Shown here piece by piece: positions 6,597 through 10,591 of a stretch of 10,591 bases of DNA (position 1 is the first letter of the stretch; each line of letters opens with the position of its first letter). The translations under genes were made by a program, and so were the position numbers. The notes beneath the pieces were generated by a model that was given only the letters and a program-made list of their open reading frames with translations, did no database searches and had not been told where the DNA came from. The stretch comes from Acidobacteriota bacterium (GTDB taxonomy: Bacteria > Acidobacteriota > UBA6911 > RPQK01). The stretch spans positions 1-10,591 of the forward strand of contig RPQK01000192.1 of assembly GCA_003819755.1 (NCBI GenBank), in the 5' to 3' direction.

Positions 6597-7553
6597 ATGT
6601 CAACTCTTCGTATCCCACCCGGATTTCAGGTGATTGCTCACGGGAAGACTTTTCTGCGCGTTCTCGAGGTCCTTGACCGCCTTCCGAGGGGAACGCTGCT
6701 CGATGTCCCCGCTGGGGAAGGCGCGCTTGGCGTTGCCGCCCGGGAGTTGGGATTTAGCGTCATTGCCGGCGAGATCGATCCGGATTTTTTCAAGGCAACC
6801 GGGATCGAATGCCGGTTTATGGACATGAACAAGCCGCTGCCGCTCGCGGACGGCACTCTTGACTACATAGTCTGTCTGGAAGGCGTTGAGCATCTTGAAA
6901 ACGCCTTTCTGTTCACGCGTGAATGTCATCGGGTTCTAAGACCGGGCGGGCGGTTCATTCTCTCCACCCCCAACATCCTGAACCTGGCCTCCCGGCTTAA
7001 ATACTTCTTTTCCGGCTTCTACTCCCTTTGCCCGCGGCCGATCAACGAGTTCAGCCACCTTCCCGTGTTCGACCACATCAACCCGGTGACTTTCTACCAG
7101 GTTCGATACATGCTGCACAGTTCGGGGTTCAGGATTCGGGAGGTTACGACCGATTTGTGGAGGCGTTCAGCGGCCGGATTCCTGGCCTTTTATCCGCTCC
7201 TTCGACTCTACTCGATACGGAGTATGCGCAAGGAGACGGACCGGCAACAGCGCGAGGCAAACCGCGAGATCCGGCGTCAAATCAACAGTCTGGACCTGCT
7301 ACTTGGCCGAACGCTGATCGTTGATGCGGAAAAGGTGGGGGAACGGGAGATGAAGGTCGTGCAGGCATCGCAGGTGGGAACCGAAAAACAGAAGACAGAA
7401 GTCAGAAGTCAGAAGACAGAAGTCAGAAGTCAGAAGACAGAAGTCAGAAGTCAGAAGTCAGAAGTCAGAAGTCAGAAGACAGAAGACAGAAGTCAGAAGT
7501 CAGAAGTCAGAAGTCAGAATGGGGAGGCAGAGCCTGTCTCGTCTTTCTTCTGA
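6597..7553 (+). CDS. Class I SAM-dependent methyltransferase with a repeat-derived C-terminal tail
   Basis: The 318-residue protein has a class I methyltransferase core. SAM-binding motif I is LLDVPAGEGALG (34-45), an acidic strand end lies at GEIDPD (58-63), the acidic CLEGVEHLEN segment follows (93-102), and LRPGGRFILSTPN (114-126) is typical of UbiG/BioC-like enzymes. A hydrophobic and basic stretch (about 190-212) and a charged helix follow, and the family-like part ends near residue 250. The substrate is unknown. Residues 266-307 are six near-copies of a heptapeptide (EVRSQKT, EVRSQKS, EDRSQKS), encoded by an in-frame run of a 7-nt DNA repeat. The stop codon TGA lies inside the inverted half of that repeat. 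The native end was probably near residue 260 and the tail added by repeat invasion; that is inference. No good Shine-Dalgarno precedes ATG 6597. A gene starting further downstream is unlikely because motif I follows closely. Confidence 0.88.
   Translation: MSTLRIPPGFQVIAHGKTFLRVLEVLDRLPRGTLLDVPAGEGALGVAARELGFSVIAGEIDPDFFKATGIECRFMDMNKPLPLADGTLDYIVCLEGVEHLENAFLFTRECHRVLRPGGRFILSTPNILNLASRLKYFFSGFYSLCPRPINEFSHLPVFDHINPVTFYQVRYMLHSSGFRIREVTTDLWRRSAAGFLAFYPLLRLYSIRSMRKETDRQQREANREIRRQINSLDLLLGRTLIVDAEKVGEREMKVVQASQVGTEKQKTEVRSQKTEVRSQKTEVRSQKSEVRSQKTEDRSQKSEVRSQNGEAEPVSSFF
7389..7520 (+). repeat. Heptamer tandem array CAGAAGT/CAGAAGA inside the methyltransferase 3' end
   Basis: Eighteen uninterrupted 7-nt units (7389-7514) are followed by a partial CAGAAT. 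Thirteen units are CAGAAGT and five are CAGAAGA (units 1, 4, 7, 13 and 14), with no other variants. Because 7 is coprime with 3, the array encodes the same heptapeptide cycle in all three frames and contains no stop codon in any of them. Confidence 0.98.
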
Positions 7554-7631
7554 CTCCTGACTTCTGACTTCTGACTTCTATCTTCTGACTTCTATCTTCT
7601 GACTTCTATCTTCTGACTTCTGACTTCTGCT
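7548..7631 (+). repeat. Inverted heptamer array TTCTGAC/TTCTATC filling the spacer before the ABC permease
   Basis: Twelve heptamers fill the spacer: TTCTGAC predominates, TTCTATC occurs at units 5, 7 and 9, and the second and last units are diverged (TCCTGAC, TTCTGCT). It is the reverse complement of the preceding array and can pair with it across a spacer of about 27 nt. The C-to-T difference (GATAGAA here, GACAGAA in the sense array) shows that the two halves have diverged. TTCTGAC units give TGA in every frame, and one supplies the methyltransferase stop. The array ends 4 nt before the AGGA ribosome site (7636-7639) of the next gene. Confidence 0.97.
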
Positions 7632-7645
7632 TTGCAGGAACGTAC

Positions 7646-8737
7646 ATGCTCAAGTTGATTTGTTCTAATCTTTTTCAGCGGCCGACCAGGACAGGGGTCA
7701 GCATACTGGCCGTTTCTTTGGGAGTGGTCCTCGTCCTGGTGAGTGTCGGGCTGTCCTACGGGCAGTTGACCGACAACGCGAACCGAATGCGGCGGATTGG
7801 CGGCGATTTCATGTTTCAGCCACCAAACGCCTCGTTCTTCTTTGCCCTGAACAGCGGCACGCTCCCCATTCGCTTCCGCGAAGTGATCAACAAGGTGGAG
7901 GGAGTGCAGGAGGCGACGCCGGTTTTGGCAAAGTTCATCGGTGACAAGTTCCACCTGATCTACGGCATCGACAAGGAAAGCTTCGCCAGAGTGAACGAAA
8001 CTTTGCGCTTCGTCAGTGGCCGGCATTTCGAGGCCCCCAACGAGGCGATTATCGATACCAACTATGCCCGGTCGAGGCACTTGAAGGTCGGCGACCGGCT
8101 TGAACTGCTCAACCACCCGTTCACCGTCGTTGGCGTTTACGAGGAAGGGACGGCCTCCAGGGTAATGATCCCTTTGGCTACTCTGCAGGAACTGAACGGC
8201 ACTCCAGACAAGGTGACCACGTTTTTTATCCGCGCCAAGGAGAAAAGGGCGCTGGACACCGTGTATCAACGGTTGAAGGAGCGGTTTAAGGATTATACTA
8301 TTACCCGGACTGCGGATTTGCAGGAGATCATGACGGCGAATACGCCTGTGTTCAAGCAATTCGTGGCTGCTGTTGTTTTCATTTCGGTGGCGATCAGCTT
8401 TCTCATCATCCTCCTGGCGATGTACACTACCATCACCGAAAGGACACGGGAGATAGGTATTCTGAAATCGCTGGGCGCTTCAAGATCTTTCATTGTCCAG
8501 CTGATTCTCAGGGAATCCCTGCTGATCTGTGGCGCGGGCGTCGTTTTGGGTTTTGTTTTGGCCGCAATAGCGATTAAACTCATCCTGACTGCATTTCCCA
8601 GCATGCCGGTCAACATCACGGCCAGCTGGAGACTATTCGCAGCCGGGATGGCGCTGTTCGGAGGTATCCTGGGGGCGCTTTATCCTGCGCTCAAGGCCGC
8701 CCATCTTGATCCGGTCAAGGCGCTTGGATATGAGTAA
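7646..8737 (+). CDS. ABC transporter permease, MacB/FtsX (LolCE-like) family
   Basis: The 363-residue inner-membrane protein has the four-span layout of mechanotransmission-type (type VII) ABC permeases. One membrane helix lies near 16-38, then a periplasmic domain of roughly 200 residues (about 40-236), then three helices near 237-261, 291-315 and 329-349. The cytoplasmic loop TERTREIGILKSLGAS (264-279) is the coupling region that contacts the ATPase. The end, AAHLDPVKALGYE, is the classic MacB/FtsX C-terminus. AGGA 6 nt upstream supports ATG 7646. Its stop overlaps the ATPase start by 8 nt. Only one permease is present, so it presumably works as a homodimer with the next gene's product. Substrates in the family include lipoproteins (LolCE), glycolipids (DevC) and peptides or toxins (MacB). 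The linked LolA-like gene favours lipoprotein or lipid release; this is inference. Confidence 0.93.
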   Translation: MLKLICSNLFQRPTRTGVSILAVSLGVVLVLVSVGLSYGQLTDNANRMRRIGGDFMFQPPNASFFFALNSGTLPIRFREVINKVEGVQEATPVLAKFIGDKFHLIYGIDKESFARVNETLRFVSGRHFEAPNEAIIDTNYARSRHLKVGDRLELLNHPFTVVGVYEEGTASRVMIPLATLQELNGTPDKVTTFFIRAKEKRALDTVYQRLKERFKDYTITRTADLQEIMTANTPVFKQFVAAVVFISVAISFLIILLAMYTTITERTREIGILKSLGASRSFIVQLILRESLLICGAGVVLGFVLAAIAIKLILTAFPSMPVNITASWRLFAAGMALFGGILGALYPALKAAHLDPVKALGYE

Positions 8738-9479
8738 GAGTAAGACTGTGGACATCGTTCAAAAGAAAGACCCGGTAGTCGTCGAAGATATTCAAATGAC
8801 CTACCGCGTGGGCAAGGTGGACGTGCGCGCGGTACGAGGCGTCAGTCTGACGGTCAAGGCCGGGGAGTTCGTCGCCATCATGGGCCCGAGCGGGTGCGGA
8901 AAATCGACCCTGCTCCACGTGATCGGAGGCCTTCTTCGCCCCACTTCCGGCCGGATATTTATTGATGGCGTCGATATTGCCTCGATAAGTGACGCGGAAC
9001 GGACCGAGATTCGGCGACGAAAGATGGGTTTCGTTTTCCAGCGGTTCAATCTCCTGCCCACCCTGACTGCCCTGGACAACATCGAGCTGGCCCGGCAGAT
9101 TCAGGGAAACGGGCATGTCCGTAACCATCAGACCACCGAGGAAATCCTGGGTTTGCTGGGTATTGCCGATAAGATGCATCACAAGCCCTCGGAACTCTCC
9201 GGGGGAGAGCAGCAACGAGTCGCCATCGCTCGGTCCGTGGTCAGCCGCCCGGCGATCCTGTTAGCTGACGAGCCGACCGGCAACCTCGATACGGACAATT
9301 CGCAGATGGTCCTTCAGATGCTTCAGGATCTGAACGTGAAATACGGTCAGACGATTGTTATGATCACCCACGATCCTGAAGCGGCATCGACCGCGAGCCG
9401 TATCATCGAGATGCGCGACGGAAGAATTCTGAACAGGGTTCAGAATCTGTTCTACGCGATGGAACAGAAGCGGGTTTAA
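8730..9479 (+). CDS. ABC transporter ATP-binding protein, LolD/MacB family
   Basis: This 249-residue ATPase drives the preceding permease. It shows Walker A GPSGCGKS at 52-59, Q-loop Gln104 in VFQRFNLLPTLTALDN (the family-typical sequence), signature LSGGEQQR at 156-163, Walker B ILLADEPTGNLD from 176, and switch His214 in THD. ATG 8730 overlaps the permease stop, with AAGG 9 nt upstream. An in-frame TTG at 8706 would lengthen it by eight residues but lies deep in the permease gene. The last 20 residues (NRVQNLFYAMEQKRV region) extend slightly past the usual LolD end. Complete and apparently functional. Confidence 0.95.
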   Translation: MSKSKTVDIVQKKDPVVVEDIQMTYRVGKVDVRAVRGVSLTVKAGEFVAIMGPSGCGKSTLLHVIGGLLRPTSGRIFIDGVDIASISDAERTEIRRRKMGFVFQRFNLLPTLTALDNIELARQIQGNGHVRNHQTTEEILGLLGIADKMHHKPSELSGGEQQRVAIARSVVSRPAILLADEPTGNLDTDNSQMVLQMLQDLNVKYGQTIVMITHDPEAASTASRIIEMRDGRILNRVQNLFYAMEQKRV

Positions 9480-9481
9480 CT

Positions 9482-9709
9482 ATGAGGGTGCTTAAAGCCA
9501 TCGGCCGCGTCATTTTCTGGACCTACGCTCGCGGAACGTGGCAGTACGACCTCCTCTGCGCTCTGATTCTTGTTTTCATCTTTCTGACGCCGCGGGATTT
9601 CTTTTCCAAACCTCCGTTCTACAGCCAGGATGACCGCCAGAAACTCAACGAGGAAAAGGAACGCCAAGACGGAAAAGAACGCCCCGTAAGTGTTCGACTC
9701 TCCGTCTAG
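9482..9709 (+). CDS. Small single-span membrane protein of unknown function
   Basis: The 75-residue product starts 2 nt after the ATPase stop, so it is almost certainly cotranslated with the transporter. It has a basic N-terminus (MRVLKAIGRV), an aromatic stretch with RGTWQYD at 17-23, one hydrophobic segment about 24-37 ending FIFLTPRDFF, and a strongly charged tail (about 49-68) that may be helical. The positive-inside rule does not settle orientation because both flanks are charged. I do not recognise a named family. The RGTWQYD and FLTPRDFF blocks look like conserved motifs rather than random coding. Its place between a LolCD-like pair and a LolA-like carrier suggests an accessory role in that transport; this is inference. 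The C-terminal 10 residues look unconstrained. Confidence 0.75.
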   Translation: MRVLKAIGRVIFWTYARGTWQYDLLCALILVFIFLTPRDFFSKPPFYSQDDRQKLNEEKERQDGKERPVSVRLSV

Positions 9710-9768
9710 CCGACTCCGGCATTCCCGATCGACTGCAACCAATCAGACCCAATTGACTCTAAACAAAC

Positions 9769-10458
9769 ATGATGAGACGCCTCGGCCTTCTCCCCGTCGT
9801 CCTCGTTGGGTGGTGCCTGCTGCTTCCTTCCCTGCGAGGACAGTCTTCGTCGCTCGATCAAATTCTCTCACGCATGGATCAGAAAGGCGCAACCTTGCGC
9901 TCCATGTCTTGCCAGATTACCCAGAAAAAGTGGACTGAGATCCTCGAGGAATTCGACAAAGGGGAGAGCGGGCGTTTCTACTTCCTGAAGAAGAGCGGAA
10001 AGGTTTACCTGCGTAAAGACATCACGCAGCCGCAGGAGAACTCCCTCATCATCAGTGACGGGAAGGTGACGTTCTACCAACCGCGCATCAAGCAGGCGCA
10101 ACAGTACAACCTCGGCCAGAACAAGGACAAGGCCGAATTTCTGCTGCTCGGTTTCGGCTCGGACAAACAGGCTCTGAAAAACACGTATACGATTCGGCTT
10201 CTGGGCCAAGAGACGATCCGCGGGAGTGAGTGCCATATCCTTGAGCTGACGCCGAAGTCCGAACGGGTCTCTGCGTTCTTCCCGCAGATCGTTCTGTGGG
10301 TGGACAGCCAGCTTAGCGTCCCGGTTCGCCAGAAACTGGTCGAGCCGACCAGGGACTATCTGCTCATCGATTTTGAAGGCATTCAGCTCAACGCCCCGGT
10401 CGCAGATTCGCTCTTTCAGGTGAAACTGCCGAAGGATGTGAAAGTGGTGGGGAGTTGA
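9769..10458 (+). CDS. LolA-like outer-membrane lipoprotein carrier protein
   Basis: The 229-residue protein has a signal peptide (MMRRLG, hydrophobic 7-20, likely cleavage after LRG at about residue 24, before Gln25) and a mature LolA-type fold: an N-terminal helix (SLDQILSRMDQKGATLRSM), then strands including GESGRFYFLKKSGKVYLRKD and LIISDGKVTFYQPRIKQAQQY, and DYLLIDFEGIQLNAPVADSLFQVKLPKDVKVV at the end, typical of the family. LolA carries lipoproteins across the periplasm from LolCDE to the outer membrane. This version is diverged from the E. coli protein, so another hydrophobic cargo is possible. Cys16 is within the signal region but lacks a lipobox. ATG 9769 and 9772 are tandem; no clear Shine-Dalgarno is seen. 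The 59-nt gap upstream contains nothing I recognise. Confidence 0.88.
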   Translation: MMRRLGLLPVVLVGWCLLLPSLRGQSSSLDQILSRMDQKGATLRSMSCQITQKKWTEILEEFDKGESGRFYFLKKSGKVYLRKDITQPQENSLIISDGKVTFYQPRIKQAQQYNLGQNKDKAEFLLLGFGSDKQALKNTYTIRLLGQETIRGSECHILELTPKSERVSAFFPQIVLWVDSQLSVPVRQKLVEPTRDYLLIDFEGIQLNAPVADSLFQVKLPKDVKVVGS

Positions 10459-10471
10459 GGCAGAGCAGCTT

Positions 10472-10488
10472 TATCCACGAATTACACG
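10472..10488 (+). repeat. Dispersed copy of the miaA-gatB repeat core
   Basis: TATCCACGAATTACACG is identical over 17 nt to 4901-4917 in the inverted repeat after miaA. It begins 13 nt after the lolA stop codon. Only one 9-nt unit is present and no inverted partner lies inside the window. Confidence 0.85.
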
Positions 10489-10490
10489 GC

Positions 10491-10503
10491 GCGGCGTAGC
10501 CGC
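10491..10503 (+). repeat. Short GC-rich hairpin
   Basis: GCGGC-GTA-GCCGC is a perfect 5-bp stem with a 3-nt loop, 2 nt after the dispersed repeat copy. There is no T-tract, so a Rho-independent terminator is not supported. It may be part of the same dispersed repeat element. Confidence 0.5.
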
Positions 10504-10520
10504 AACCAAAAGCCTGCCCG

Positions 10521-10589
10521 ATGAAGAAGAAAGACAGAATGTCGAATATCGAATATCGAATGTCGAATGTCGAAGTGAGGAAGAAATGA
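10521..10589 (+). CDS. Tentative 22-codon ORF running through the last repeat array
   Basis: ATG 10521 opens a frame of 22 codons (MKKKDRMSNIEYRM...) that reads through the heptamer array and stops at 10587-10589. The stop overlaps an ATG at 10586 (ATGA), with GAGGAAG just upstream, which could begin the next gene beyond the window edge. It may be non-coding, or it may be a leader made from repeat sequence. Most of its codons are repeat, so coding evidence is poor. Confidence 0.2.
   Translation: MKKKDRMSNIEYRMSNVEVRKK
10537..10574 (+). repeat. Heptamer tandem repeat GAATGTC/GAATATC
   Basis: Five tandem 7-nt units (GAATGTC, GAATATC, GAATATC, GAATGTC, GAATGTC) plus a partial GAA. The preceding heptamer GACAGAA (10533-10539) is in the same phase when units are written as NNNNGAA, and it equals a unit of the array inside the methyltransferase gene. 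The array is open in all frames. Any inverted partner would lie past the window end. Confidence 0.93.
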
Positions 10590-10591
10590 TC

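Noticed and set aside
7389..7631. CRISPR array
   Set aside because: The units are contiguous 7-mers with no spacers of 25-40 nt, and no cas genes are near.
7592..8359. Long minus-strand open frame opposite the ABC permease gene
   Set aside because: It is the antisense shadow of a clear ABC permease, shows no family motif, and its end is repeat sequence that is open in every frame.
9710..9768. Promoter for lolA
   Set aside because: A TTGACT occurs near 9752 but no -10 box lies at proper spacing before the ATG at 9769.
21..10458. Defence, toxin-antitoxin, prophage or biosynthetic cluster
   Set aside because: Every substantial gene belongs to a housekeeping or envelope family; no nuclease, integrase, phage or toxin motif was seen.

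Overview
The window is a gene-dense, entirely plus-strand stretch from a diderm (lipopolysaccharide-making) bacterium. It carries lipid A genes (lpxA, lpxI), a LolA-type periplasmic lipoprotein carrier and a MacB/LolCDE-type ABC transporter, so an outer membrane is certain. An Acidobacteriota or similar environmental lineage fits best: lpxI rather than lpxH, a Gfo/Idh oxidoreductase beside lpxA, moderately high GC and heptamer-rich intergenic spacers. That placement is inference from gene content, not from a phylogenetic marker.

Region 1 (about 1-2670) is a lipid A operon segment. lpxA, lpxI and a Gfo/Idh/MocA oxidoreductase are joined by TGATG and ATGA stop/start overlaps. LpxA and LpxI make the first and fourth steps of the Raetz pathway. 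The oxidoreductase is probably a nucleotide-sugar enzyme, possibly GnnA-like. Region 2 (2671-4882) holds a SpoIID-domain lipoprotein that probably acts on peptidoglycan, then miaA (tRNA A37 prenylation), started from a TTG that overlaps the previous stop. Region 3 (5015-7553) holds gatB (Asp/Glu-tRNA amidotransferase subunit B) and a class I SAM methyltransferase. Region 4 (7646-10458) is an envelope transport cassette: ABC permease, ABC ATPase, a 75-residue single-span membrane protein and a LolA-like carrier. The first three genes are tightly linked and LolA follows after 59 bp.

The most unusual feature is the spacers. Coding regions are tightly packed, but every gap longer than about 90 bp (after miaA, gatB, the methyltransferase and lolA) is filled with short tandem repeats. 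The units are 7 nt long in three sequence families and 9 nt in a fourth. In the first three gaps the repeat on one side is answered by its reverse complement on the other, giving large potential hairpins that begin at or within about 15 nt of the upstream stop codon. One array has been absorbed into the methyltransferase gene, which gains a heptapeptide-repeat tail and takes its stop codon from the inverted half. I see no defence system, CRISPR array, integrase, transposase or RNA gene here. The repeat system is the candidate for something under-described.
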